A stretch of 64,000 nt of DNA. Origin: Flavobacteriales bacterium (GTDB lineage Bacteria; Bacteroidota; Bacteroidia; Flavobacteriales_F; PHOS-HE28). The notes beneath the pieces are model-generated. The model saw only the letters and a program-made list of their open reading frames with translations, did no database searches and had not been told where the DNA came from. Location: assembly GCA_016715895.1 (NCBI GenBank), contig JADJXH010000003.1:1412501-1476500 (forward strand), read 5' to 3'. The stretch's first letter is position 1, and each line of letters begins with the position of its first letter. Both the position numbers and the translations under genes were made by a program. Below are positions 20,815 to 31,300 of this stretch, in pieces.

Positions 20815-21425
20815 GGACCAGTGTTCTTGCGATTCTGCTGACGGCCTGCACCGGTCCATCGCCCTCCTTGGATGGGCCTGCCCTGCAGACCTATGCCCAT
20901 GATGTGGAGCATGGCCTCACGAAGGAGCGCACGGTGGGGGACATCCGCACGCGGGTCACATTGCTGCCCGCTGCGCTCACCGCCTGGCGCGCCCTTCAAG
21001 CGGCCGACGATAGTTGCGCGGACCCCAACAGCGTACTCGATGCGCACAAGAGGATGCTCACGTTCGAACTGGCCATCGGTCCTTCGGCGGATGCGCGCGG
21101 GGATGTCCTGCTGGCCGGTGCCAGGAACGCACAAGAAGTGCAGCAACGGGTCTACGCGCTCCACTTCGATTGGGCCTCCATGGTGGAGCTCACCTGCGGA
21201 AGCCACCGGTCGGCACCGGTCCTCAGTGCGTTCGAGAACACCTATGGCATCACCGAACACCGCACCGTGACGCTGGCGTTCGCCCCGCGCGACAGCGCGG
21301 ACATGGACTTCCACACCGCAAAGGAGATCCGGCTCACCTGGGACGACCAGGTCTTTGGCACGGGTCGACAGCATTTCCTGTTCGATCGCGCCGACCTGGA
21401 GGCGCTGCCACCCACCGCGCTCTAG
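20811..21425 (+). CDS. Hypothetical lipoprotein
   Basis: A 204-residue protein beginning with a short signal and lipobox (LAILLTAC), so probably a lipoprotein. No family recognised. The start overlaps the OmpH-like stop (ATGA). The gene ends 19 nt before the RHS shell gene, so it belongs to the same operon. A role in handling or anchoring the RHS proteins is possible but unsupported by sequence. Confidence 0.8.
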   Translation: MRTSVLAILLTACTGPSPSLDGPALQTYAHDVEHGLTKERTVGDIRTRVTLLPAALTAWRALQAADDSCADPNSVLDAHKRMLTFELAIGPSADARGDVLLAGARNAQEVQQRVYALHFDWASMVELTCGSHRSAPVLSAFENTYGITEHRTVTLAFAPRDSADMDFHTAKEIRLTWDDQVFGTGRQHFLFDRADLEALPPTAL

Positions 21426-21444
21426 CATCAAGAACACGATCCGC

Positions 21445-24400
21445 ATGCGAACCTTCCCCACTTGGAAACGGCGCACCGCCGCCATGCTGCTCCTGGTGTT
21501 CACCGGGCAGGTGCTCCATCCCACCGCGGCTTGGGCCTTGACCAGCGGACCGGCCCAACCGGAGTTCGCCAGCTTCGAACCGGTGACGACCACCGAGATG
21601 GTGAACCTCTTCACCGGGGACTTCACCTACAACCTGCCCGTGCTCGAAGTGCCCGGGCCGGAAGGATCCGGGTATGCGATCTCGCTCTCGTACCACTCCG
21701 GTGCCTCACCGGAAGAAGAGGCCAGCTGGGTGGGCCATGGGTGGACCCTCAATCCCGGCGCGATCAACCGGCAGGTGCGCGGCGTGGCCGATGATTGGAA
21801 TGGCGAGCAGGTCACGTACCGCAGCAAGGCCTTTCCGAACGCGACCGTCTCGTTGAGCACCTTCGTCGCCGTGGAGCTCGGTAGCTACGACCTGGGCCTG
21901 AACGCGAACGGAACCATGCGCTACAACAACTACACCGGATATGGGCTGTCCTATGGTGCCGGGGTCTCGTTCGCCTCCGGCACCGTCAGCTTAGGATTTC
22001 AGGTGAACGATGGCGAGGGAAGCTTCTCCTTGGCCGTCAACCCGGGCGCAAAGCTGAACGAGTATATCGGGGACGTGGAACGCGAGAATAAAAAGGACGC
22101 CAAGAAGTACAAGAACCTGAGTGATGACGCAAAGAAAGCGGAATCCGGTAAAGCACTGAAGGACAAGGTCAGCAAGACCAGACGGGACGTCGCGCTCATG
22201 AACATGGCACCCATGCCAAGCGCGTACGGCACCGCCAACCTGATCGCGCGCTCCTTCCCGCTGGCCACGACCAATATGACAGGCACCACGCACAGCTTGG
22301 GCTTCTCGCTCAATGGCACCTTCCTGCCGATCGAGATGGGCGTGAACGGCAACGTGACCGGGCGTTTGGCCATCCAGCGGAACGAAGACTATGTAGTCCG
22401 CAATGCATATGGCTACCTGTACACGGACAAAGCAAATGGTGGCTATGATGTCCAGGACTATCACTCGGAAGAGACCAGCCCATACAACAAACGGGACAAG
22501 TACCTGCCACCGGTCTTTGCGGATGCGGATCCCTTTACCGCCACCGGAGAGGGGATCGTGGGGGGCATGCGCTTCTTCGCCAGCACCCCGAGGGATTTCC
22601 GTCCGGCTGAGTCCAGCGGAACCACGACCATCATCCAGATCGGCGCGGAAGGGAACGCCGGCTTGAATTCGGGCGGGGGCGTGGATATTGGGATCGGCCT
22701 ACAGGAGCTGCACCTGGGCACTTACTCCAATGGAAGTTCCGGCACTGCGCAGGCGCCCGAACTGGATATGGACCACATGCTGCGCATGAGCGGCGACGCC
22801 GGAGGTCACCTCACCTACGGGGATGGAGGGCAGGAGGCCGAGGATGCGGGGCTCAGTTTGGACGATGATCTCCCGCAGGGCTACCGGGAGGCCACCTTCA
22901 CAGCACCGGCGATCGCCACAGCGGGCCTGAACGCCGGTGGCCGCCCCGGGCGCTCCAGCCACGTGGGCTTCAACACCAACGAACGGATGGTTGAAAAGCA
23001 CCGGTGCTACGAAAGAGCGGATATCGGGGTACTCACCTCTGGCGCCGTGATTCAGCGAAGCAGCGATGAACTCATCGGCGAGCTCTCGGTGGTGAACGCC
23101 AGCGGCCAACGCTACAACTATGGATTACCGGTGATGGCCAAGAACGATAAAGTGATGAGCCATCACTATCCGCAACCGGTCGGACAGAACGGTGTCACCA
23201 ACCAGTGGACCACCGCCACGATCAATGGTTCGGAGGCCTTTGTGGAAGGGCACCAGACCAGCGAGTCCTATGCCACCCAATACCTGCTGACGAGCATCCT
23301 GCAACCGGACTATTTGGACAGGGCGCAGGACGGCCCCTCCGAGGACGACTTCGGGGGCTACACACAGTTCCGCTATGAACGGCTGATGGAAGGCTATCAT
23401 TGGCGGCTACCCTACATCGGCTACAGCCATCGTGACCCCCTCCTCTCCGAGTGCTATGACAACCGTGTGAGCTACTCCAGCGGCGATAAGGAGATCTACT
23501 ACCTGAAGGAGATCAGGACCAAGACGCACATTGCGGTTTTCACGACCATCGAACGGGATGATGGGTTCGGTGCGGCTCCGGACCAGCAAGCAGGCAGCGG
23601 TGTGGTGCCCTCGCCATCTGTAAAGCTCAGGGCCTTGGAGAGGATCGACCTGTATCAGATCGACCAGGACCGCGACAATGGGGCCCGCCCCATCCGAACC
23701 GTCCGGTTCGCCTACGCGGACCAGAACAAGGTATGGCCGAACGTACCGAACTCGGTGGGCCAGGAAGGCAAGCTCACGCTCACCAAGGTCTGGATGGAGC
23801 ACAACGGGGTGGTGCCAGCGACCATCGCACCGTACACCTTCCACTACACCTACCCCACGGCCGCCTATCCCGCCCCGTATGCGGGCCTCCATCCGGACCC
23901 GAACAACACGCTGAACGAAACCCCCGACTATGGCCCGGCCTGCACGGATGCATGGGGGAACTACTACCATGATGGGGCCGATCGATATCGGCAACGCCGG
24001 CCCTGGCTTGACCAGGACCCGCCGGACACCTTCGATCCGGCAGCCCATCAATTGAAGCGCATCGTCCTGCCTTCGGGTGGAGAGATCCATGTGCTGTATG
24101 AGGCCGATGACTATGCGTTCGTCCAGAATGAGCGCGCGCACGTCATGGTACCACTGACCAGCTACCACAACGCTACATGCGTGGTCGATCTCGATGCGGT
24201 CCACGGCACGAACGCCGCGCGGGCAGCGCAGCTCGCCGAGATGCTGTACACCGCCGCGACCTCCCATCGCAAGATGCGGTTCGACTTCGCGTTCAAATTG
24301 ACCGTTACCGGAACCTTCGAGCCGGAAGGATCGAACCGGTTGTACGAGATCATCAGCGGCTATGGGACCATCCACGACATCGATGCGACCGATCCCGATG

Positions 24401-27400
24401 AGGTGGTGATCGAATTCAAGCCCGGGGATCACAGCACACCGAAAAAGGTGTGTCAAGATCTTGTGAAGAAGGAGAAACGAGGCAAGGACCTCAATGAGGA
24501 TTGTGCCAGCTATCCCCTGTTCTCGAGCGACCCGGTAAGCCATGGCACCGGAGGTCCCGAGCAATTGATCCGGGACCTGGCCAGCTTCATCGTACCTGAA
24601 CCCAGCGCCTGCGAGGACGTAGAGGCTGGTCACTCCTATCTGCGCCTACCCGTGCCGGTGCGCAAGCTGGGCGGCGGTCTGCGGGTGAAGCGCTTGTTGA
24701 TGGTGGAACCGGGCACCTCCGGATCAGGCCACCAGGCGGTGTACGGTTCTGAGTACACCTACACGACCAAGGATGACGCGGGCCACGTGATCAGCAGCGG
24801 TGTGGCCACCTACGAACCGGCCGGCCTGGACATGGAGAATCCCTTGGTGCGGCCGCTGGACCGGTACCACCAAAGCTGGCTCGACAAAGCGATCGCCGGC
24901 CGTGACCGCAAGCAGAGCGAAGGTCCGTTCGGGGCCAGCGCCTATCCGCAGCCCAGTGTCGGGTACGCGCAGGTGATCGTCAGCAACATCCATCAGGGGT
25001 TGAACGCGCCCGCCTATTCTGTGCATGAGTTCCACACCGCACGCGAACACCCGGTACGCGCCGATCTGACGGAAAAGGATGAGCGCAACGACAAGTTGAA
25101 CCTCACCACCGGCATCGTGAACATCATGCGCGAGAACTGCTACGTGAGCCAGGGGCATACGCTGCACCTCAACGACATGCATGGAAAGCCCAAGCGCCAG
25201 GCCACCTATGCAGGCAGGGCGGAAGACCACCTGGATGTGGACGCCTTGCCGGTGCTCCAATCGTATACAAGCACGGACTACTTCCCCATCGGTGAACTCG
25301 TTCCGGTGCTCACCAAGATCACGCCTTTGACCATCGAGGACCAGCCTTTGGGGCAGGAGATGGATGTGGCCGTTGAGCGGCGGCATGTGCGGGACCGCAT
25401 GAACGACGGCACGGTGGAACTGGACATTGGGGTGAGCACCACCGCCCCCTACATCATCCCGAGCTTCTCGGGACTTCCCACCGTGAGCCACGTGAGCTCA
25501 CAGATCAAGACGCACATCACCACCAAGTTGGTGAAGCACACGGGCATCGTTCGCGGCACCACGACCTTCAAGGACGGCATCCTGCATGTGACGCGGCACC
25601 TGGCCTACGACGCGGGTAGCGGCGAGCCGGTGATCAGCCGCACGCACGATGGCTTCCTGCCACTGGACATCGCAGCACACCCCGAACAGCTCGACGCCGC
25701 CGGCCCCGGGACCTACACCAGCGTGGGGATCCCCGCCCACTTCATCTACCCGGACATGGGCCAAAAAGCCAAGGGTGAACGCTACTACGTCGGAGCCAGC
25801 GGACCGGGCATGGAGATCAGCAACACCGGCGGCGGTGTCATCCACCTCTCGCCACCCGCGCAGAACAGCAGCCAGTCCATCTGTGATCTGTTGAACGCCC
25901 TGTGCATCGGCGATCTGCTGGAGCTGACGGTCAACAGCTCGACGGTGCTCTGCCATGTGACCGGGACCGCGGGCAATGACATCCATGTGGTGAAGGCCTC
26001 GTTCAGTCCTACCGGCATACCGACATCGGCGACGACGGTCAGCCAGCTCCAGATCATTCAGAGCGGCTGCAACAATACCGTGAGCAAGCAGGCCGGTGCC
26101 TTCACCTACTACGGCAACGGGACGATCGCGACCAGTGCGGTGAACGCGGACCGTGTCGCGCTGGCCGCTGCCCTGTCCGATGCGCTCTGTGCCCTTACCG
26201 GGACCAGCAGTGTAAGCCTGTCAACCATTCCGAACATCGCGAACTTCCAGTTCCAGACCGATCCCGGTTGCGCTGCCGTGGGGGAAGGCGATCTGATGGG
26301 GATCGAAGCTGGAGAAGCCTACATCGACTTCAAGAGCTGTGATATCCCGCTAGGCAAACCCAATTGCACGGACGGCGCCTTCGGCATCGATCCGGTGAAC
26401 GGACAGTTGCTGTTCTACCCGGAAGGCAACGATTGCCGCGGTGTCCCGGTGACCTGCCTGCAATTCTGCGAGGACGATTACCCGGTGACCCAGGTGACCC
26501 GTGTGGTATCGACGAGCGCGATGCAATACGCCCACGACTGGTCGTACGACCCCTACGCCTACCGGCCCGCGATGGGCAATGCGAACCCGAACGACTTCGA
26601 GGCGGGCATCCGGGGCCGCTGGCGACCACGGAGCCAGCACGCCTACCGCGCGGCCCTGACCCCCGGCAGTGCCAACTACGACCAGGGCATGTTCGACATG
26701 CAGCTGTTCAATTGGCGAACGCCCCAGGCCAATCCGCCCGAGTGGGTGCGCACCGACAGCATGTTGACCTACAGCCCCGATGGCCCGGTGCTGGAGCAGC
26801 TCAACGCCCTGAACGTGCCCAGCTGCGCGCGCTATGGGTATGGCCGGAACCTGCCGGTGCTCACCGCCCAGAACACGTATGCGGACCTGGTGCTCTTCGA
26901 GAGCTTCGAGACGATCAACCCGATCAATGGTGTGGACCATCTGGAGAACCAGGTGGTGTACACCGGCAGCGCCATGGAGGCGCATGGGGACCTTGACGCC
27001 ACCGTGGCCCACGCCGGCAAGGGCAGCAACCGGACCGATGCCGCCACGGCCTACCTGTACCAAGGACCGACCATGAAGGTCCCGCTCGCGTGGACCGCCA
27101 GCAATCCCTCGTTCAACATGCTGGTGAAGGCCTGGGTGAGGGCGGAGGATGGCAACGGGGTGGCCACCGACCCGCTTGCCGTGTCGGCCACGATCAGCCA
27201 CAACAACAACGCCCTGGCCACCGTGCCGATGGAGCGGGTGGCGCGGACGGGCGAGTGGGTACTGATGGCAGCGACCCTGCCGGTGACGACGAGCGATCTC
27301 GACATCGACCTGAGCTGCGTGAACGCCGCCGGCATGAAGACCTGGGTGGACGACGTGCGCATGCAGCCGGAGACCGCGCAGATGACCTGCTATGTCTACG

Positions 27401-27570
27401 ATCCGCTCAGCCACCGGCTGCTCACCAGTTTCGACGACCAGCATTTCGGCTTGATCTACCAGTACAACGATGAGGGCAAGCTCGTGCGCAAGCTGGTGGA
27501 GACCGAACGGGGCATCCGCACCGTGCAGGAGACCCAGTACCACACTCCGCTCACCGAACCGAACCCGTGA
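21445..27570 (+). CDS. Giant RHS/SpvB-like shell protein (toxin-less partner)
   Basis: A 2041-residue secreted protein with a Sec signal (MRTFPTWKRRTAAMLLLVF to TAAWA). Near residues 45-110, NLFTGDFTYNLPVLEVPG, ISLSYHSGAS and VGHGWTLNPGAINR match the N-terminal module of SpvB/RHS-type shell proteins. The long beta-rich middle has several Cys-rich stretches. The C-terminus has YD-like sequence (YVYDPLSHRLLTSFDDQHFGLIYQYNDEGKLVRK) but no RHS core DPxGR motif and no toxin tip. Alone it would lack an effector; with the 28300 RHS protein it could form the shell, like TcB/TcC pairs. That is inference. ATG 21445 is chosen because it starts the signal. Confidence 0.88.
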   Translation: MRTFPTWKRRTAAMLLLVFTGQVLHPTAAWALTSGPAQPEFASFEPVTTTEMVNLFTGDFTYNLPVLEVPGPEGSGYAISLSYHSGASPEEEASWVGHGWTLNPGAINRQVRGVADDWNGEQVTYRSKAFPNATVSLSTFVAVELGSYDLGLNANGTMRYNNYTGYGLSYGAGVSFASGTVSLGFQVNDGEGSFSLAVNPGAKLNEYIGDVERENKKDAKKYKNLSDDAKKAESGKALKDKVSKTRRDVALMNMAPMPSAYGTANLIARSFPLATTNMTGTTHSLGFSLNGTFLPIEMGVNGNVTGRLAIQRNEDYVVRNAYGYLYTDKANGGYDVQDYHSEETSPYNKRDKYLPPVFADADPFTATGEGIVGGMRFFASTPRDFRPAESSGTTTIIQIGAEGNAGLNSGGGVDIGIGLQELHLGTYSNGSSGTAQAPELDMDHMLRMSGDAGGHLTYGDGGQEAEDAGLSLDDDLPQGYREATFTAPAIATAGLNAGGRPGRSSHVGFNTNERMVEKHRCYERADIGVLTSGAVIQRSSDELIGELSVVNASGQRYNYGLPVMAKNDKVMSHHYPQPVGQNGVTNQWTTATINGSEAFVEGHQTSESYATQYLLTSILQPDYLDRAQDGPSEDDFGGYTQFRYERLMEGYHWRLPYIGYSHRDPLLSECYDNRVSYSSGDKEIYYLKEIRTKTHIAVFTTIERDDGFGAAPDQQAGSGVVPSPSVKLRALERIDLYQIDQDRDNGARPIRTVRFAYADQNKVWPNVPNSVGQEGKLTLTKVWMEHNGVVPATIAPYTFHYTYPTAAYPAPYAGLHPDPNNTLNETPDYGPACTDAWGNYYHDGADRYRQRRPWLDQDPPDTFDPAAHQLKRIVLPSGGEIHVLYEADDYAFVQNERAHVMVPLTSYHNATCVVDLDAVHGTNAARAAQLAEMLYTAATSHRKMRFDFAFKLTVTGTFEPEGSNRLYEIISGYGTIHDIDATDPDEVVIEFKPGDHSTPKKVCQDLVKKEKRGKDLNEDCASYPLFSSDPVSHGTGGPEQLIRDLASFIVPEPSACEDVEAGHSYLRLPVPVRKLGGGLRVKRLLMVEPGTSGSGHQAVYGSEYTYTTKDDAGHVISSGVATYEPAGLDMENPLVRPLDRYHQSWLDKAIAGRDRKQSEGPFGASAYPQPSVGYAQVIVSNIHQGLNAPAYSVHEFHTAREHPVRADLTEKDERNDKLNLTTGIVNIMRENCYVSQGHTLHLNDMHGKPKRQATYAGRAEDHLDVDALPVLQSYTSTDYFPIGELVPVLTKITPLTIEDQPLGQEMDVAVERRHVRDRMNDGTVELDIGVSTTAPYIIPSFSGLPTVSHVSSQIKTHITTKLVKHTGIVRGTTTFKDGILHVTRHLAYDAGSGEPVISRTHDGFLPLDIAAHPEQLDAAGPGTYTSVGIPAHFIYPDMGQKAKGERYYVGASGPGMEISNTGGGVIHLSPPAQNSSQSICDLLNALCIGDLLELTVNSSTVLCHVTGTAGNDIHVVKASFSPTGIPTSATTVSQLQIIQSGCNNTVSKQAGAFTYYGNGTIATSAVNADRVALAAALSDALCALTGTSSVSLSTIPNIANFQFQTDPGCAAVGEGDLMGIEAGEAYIDFKSCDIPLGKPNCTDGAFGIDPVNGQLLFYPEGNDCRGVPVTCLQFCEDDYPVTQVTRVVSTSAMQYAHDWSYDPYAYRPAMGNANPNDFEAGIRGRWRPRSQHAYRAALTPGSANYDQGMFDMQLFNWRTPQANPPEWVRTDSMLTYSPDGPVLEQLNALNVPSCARYGYGRNLPVLTAQNTYADLVLFESFETINPINGVDHLENQVVYTGSAMEAHGDLDATVAHAGKGSNRTDAATAYLYQGPTMKVPLAWTASNPSFNMLVKAWVRAEDGNGVATDPLAVSATISHNNNALATVPMERVARTGEWVLMAATLPVTTSDLDIDLSCVNAAGMKTWVDDVRMQPETAQMTCYVYDPLSHRLLTSFDDQHFGLIYQYNDEGKLVRKLVETERGIRTVQETQYHTPLTEPNP

Positions 27571-28325
27571 TGTTGCGCGTCCACATCCTGATCATCGCCA
27601 CCCTGGGCACCTGGCCCGGGGGTGACCTCCACGCACAGGGCACCTGTGCGCAAGATCTCCTGCAGATCCTGGGTGCGGTGGAGGACAGCGCCAAGGCCGT
27701 GGACAGACAGGCTGTGCGGACCCGGTTCGAAGTAAGCACCGTGGGTGTGGAGGAGGGTGCCACCTCCACCGTGGAGGTCGTGGAACACGCCGTGCTCGAC
27801 GATCGGACCGTGACGCAGCATTCGCACTTCACCATCTACCAGGACCGCACCACCAAGGTGGTGGTGCTCCCCTTGGAGAAGCAGGTGTATCTGTACGACC
27901 GTCGACCCGAGGACCGGGAAGTGCGCATGGACGAATGGCGGACGCACAGCGACGTGATCTTCCGATACGGACAGGTGAGCTCCTGTAGACGGTATCACGA
28001 TCACGATGGGCGCAAGCTCCATGTGGCCTTCGACCTGCCGGACAGCCTGCGAAACATGCCCTGGGCGAGCGTCAGCTACACCGTGGATGTGGACCGGCGC
28101 ATGCCGCTGGCCAGCCACATCACCTATCGGAAGGGGGCGGCAGCCCGCAGCCAGAAGGTGCGCATCCTGGAGCATCGGTTGGGTGAAGCGGACCCGCGAC
28201 TACGCAAGCCCGCGCTGGCCCAGGTGATGGCCGGGCGCAAACCGCTCTCCGCCTACTCCGACTTCGAGTTCCACGATCTCCGCCGAACGACCAAGGCCCA
28301 TGAAGACCGCCCCCTTGTTCCGTGA
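27570..28325 (+). CDS. Hypothetical secreted protein between the two RHS genes
   Basis: A 251-residue protein with signal peptide (MLRVHILIIATLGTW to LHAQ). The rest is beta-rich (HFTIYQDRTTKVVVLPLEKQVYLYD, VSYTVDVDRRMPLASHITYRKG), which faintly recalls DUF4412/outer-membrane-lipoprotein-carrier-like folds. I do not recognise the family. The start overlaps the upstream RHS stop (TGATG) and the end overlaps the next RHS gene by 26 nt, so it is almost certainly co-expressed and may assist the pair. Confidence 0.82.
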   Translation: MLRVHILIIATLGTWPGGDLHAQGTCAQDLLQILGAVEDSAKAVDRQAVRTRFEVSTVGVEEGATSTVEVVEHAVLDDRTVTQHSHFTIYQDRTTKVVVLPLEKQVYLYDRRPEDREVRMDEWRTHSDVIFRYGQVSSCRRYHDHDGRKLHVAFDLPDSLRNMPWASVSYTVDVDRRMPLASHITYRKGAAARSQKVRILEHRLGEADPRLRKPALAQVMAGRKPLSAYSDFEFHDLRRTTKAHEDRPLVP

Positions 28326-31300
28326 ACGCACCGCCCGGTGCGCGCTGCCGTTGCTGGTCCTGCTGCTGGTATGCACAACGGGCCGGGCGCAGGGACCCTA
28401 CACCCTGATCGAGGACGAGCTTGAACTCGACGATGCGCTCTTCAACGATCCGGCGTCCACCCTCTTCACCCTGGTGAATCCCTTCGCCCCACCTGCACCC
28501 ACCATCTGCGGGGCCGATTGGACCTACGAGGGCGTGCGGCTGGACCTGCGCTTGAGCACGGGAGAGACCAACGATCTTGGGGCAGAGACCTTTCAGACGA
28601 CCGTGCCACTGGTGGTGCGAGCGGTGGATGCGCTGGGCGACCCCTATTTCGTGGTGCCGTGCACCTTGTCCGTGGACCAGAATGCTCCGGAACAATGGTT
28701 CACGCTTGATCTGGCCTTGCAGTTCACGGCCGCCGAGCAGGTGGAGGTGGTCCTCGACGGCGCACCCTCCTTCACCCCGAGCAACCTGCCCCTCGCGCAC
28801 ATCCGCCTGAACGCGGACCTGCACCTCCATCAACGCATCGCCCTCACGGCGATACCGCATACGCTGAACGCGGTGGCGCTCACCAGCGCCGGTTCCAACA
28901 GGGTCCGCTTCGAGTGGTCCTACCAGCACAACGGATGCAACATCATCTATCCCCGTTACGAGCTGCAGGTGCTGCGCCTGCACGACCTGGGCGGAGCAGG
29001 CCACGCACCACACGCCCTGCAGTCGGCCACGGTGGACTGGAGCCAGGCCGCGGTGCTTCACCTGGACAGCGATCCCAAGGGGGCGCTGCAACGACTGGAC
29101 CTCACCTTGGCCGAGGGCACCGGATTCTACGCCTGGCGGGTGCGGCCCATCACCAACTACCACGATGGGGGAACCGTGGATCCACGCAACTGGGGCCTCT
29201 GGTCGGCGCACAGCCCGGCCACGCAAGGCAGCACGGTGACCGGCCTGGATGCCGTGGGCTACACCCCGCCCGCCGCATGCGGCGTATGGCCGGCGGACCA
29301 GGGCGGTCCAGCCATCTTCTTCTACGACCAGTTCGACGACGACCGCACGTGGAGCTATGCGCGGACCTACAGCGAAGGTCAGGCCCACACCGGCATCCCC
29401 TTGCGCATGGCCGAGGGCATGACCTACGTCACCGCCCTGCTGCAGCCCGACCAGCAGCAACAGCGGCAAAGCACCGAGGGGTATGTGGTGGCCAGCCGCA
29501 CGGTGCATGACCGCGCCGGCCGACCGGCCGTGAGCTCGTTGCCCTTTCCCATCACCGGACAGCCCGGGCTGGGCTATGTCGAACAGCTGCTCACCAACAC
29601 GGGCAACAGCGACTATTCCGCCGGCGACTTCGATGTGACGCCCCATACGGCCGACCCGGCCAACGGTCCGTACTACACGAACACGAACCCGGATAGCGAG
29701 GTGCCCGATGCCGAAGGCTATCCGTACACGCGCACGGTCTTCCACCCGGACGGACGGCCGCGGCAAGCGAGCGCACCCGGCAGCACCTTCGCCTTCGACG
29801 GCACCGCACCCCCCACCACGGCGAACTACTTCGCCAGTGTCACCCGCACCGAGCTGGCCCGCGTCTTCGGCACCGAAGCCTACGACCCCGCCGCCGTGCA
29901 CCACGTGATCAGCGTGGACCCCAACCAGGTGATCACCAGCACCTATCAGGACAAGGAAGGCAAGGTGCTGGCCACCAGCATCATCTCCACGACCGATGTC
30001 CTGAGCCAGCTGCCCCTGGAGTCGCAGGCCAACGGCGGCTATACCATCACCGAGACCTTGGCCGGCAACGTGTCCGTGGGCGACCATGTCGCGGAGGCCA
30101 CGACCAACCTGTACGTGGAGGCGCAGAACACCTCGATCGAGCTCACGTACTCGATCACCCCGCAGGACGTGATCGATGCCTGCGTGAACTTCTGCCGCCA
30201 TTGCGACTACGTGGTGGAGATCTCGCTGGTGAACGTGGACACCGGGGTCGATCTGATCGCCAGCGCATGCCCCGCATGGAGCTCCTTCCCCATTTTCACG
30301 GACCTCACCTGCAACGCCCCGGCCAGCTATCCGACCACCTGCACCGTGGTCGCGAACGATCGCGGGGTGTACCAGCTCCGCAAACGGATCCGGGTGAACA
30401 ACATGGCCAACGGGCAACCGGTCCTCTACACCCATCTGACCGACCTGTCCCAAGCCTACGCGGACCATTGGGACAACCTGCCGGTGAACGATGTGCTGAA
30501 CGTGCTCACCGACCCGGCGCTAGGCCTGGACGACCTGTGGGACCTGGTGAACGTGGACCCGGAGGTGGACACCGAATTCACGCTGGACCTGGGCTGCGGC
30601 GAGGAGCCCAGCTACCCGGTGCTCCCCTGTGCGGTATGCACGCTGCACTTTGAACAATGGCTCGAACACCTGCAGGAAGAGTACAACGCTGTCGCGGCTG
30701 CGCTCAACAACGACGGAGACGCGAACAACAACATCAGCACGATCGAAATATCGCCGAGTCCCAATTTCACCCACAACGGGCTCTTCGACTATCCGGAATC
30801 GGGCAATGTGAGCGCGGTGTTCGAACGCGGTGACGTGCTGGCCCTGCTGGCCAACATGTCCACGGTGGTGGACGAGAACAACGAGCTGGTCTATACCTGC
30901 GACGAGCTGCTGGCCTGCTGGCACAGTGCGGTGATCGCCTACACCACGGCCCTGGCCGCCGGGCAGACCGTGATCGAGCTGGGCCAGGTGGACCTGAGCG
31001 ATGTGCCGGGTGGCACGCCCCCAATCCAGAGCAATGCCACCTTGGAACTGCACTTCATGGACATCTTCCTGGACTGCGCGGGGCGACAGTTGCAGGGCTG
31101 CACCGATGATGCAGGCGACACTGGATACCAGAATGATGACCTCTATGACGACACTGATTACGACCACAATCCGAACAGTGGCTACCTGGGCTACCTCACT
31201 CATGCGTACGCGTACTTCTATTGCACAGGTTTGCCCAATGACGATTGCGCAAGTTCACTGGCTGGTGATTTCGGGCCGACCTTGAGTGATTGGGACGAGC

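Noticed and set aside
28120..30468. 782-codon minus-strand open frame
   Set aside because: Antisense to the RHS toxin gene. Val/Gly/His/Arg-rich with no recognisable domain.
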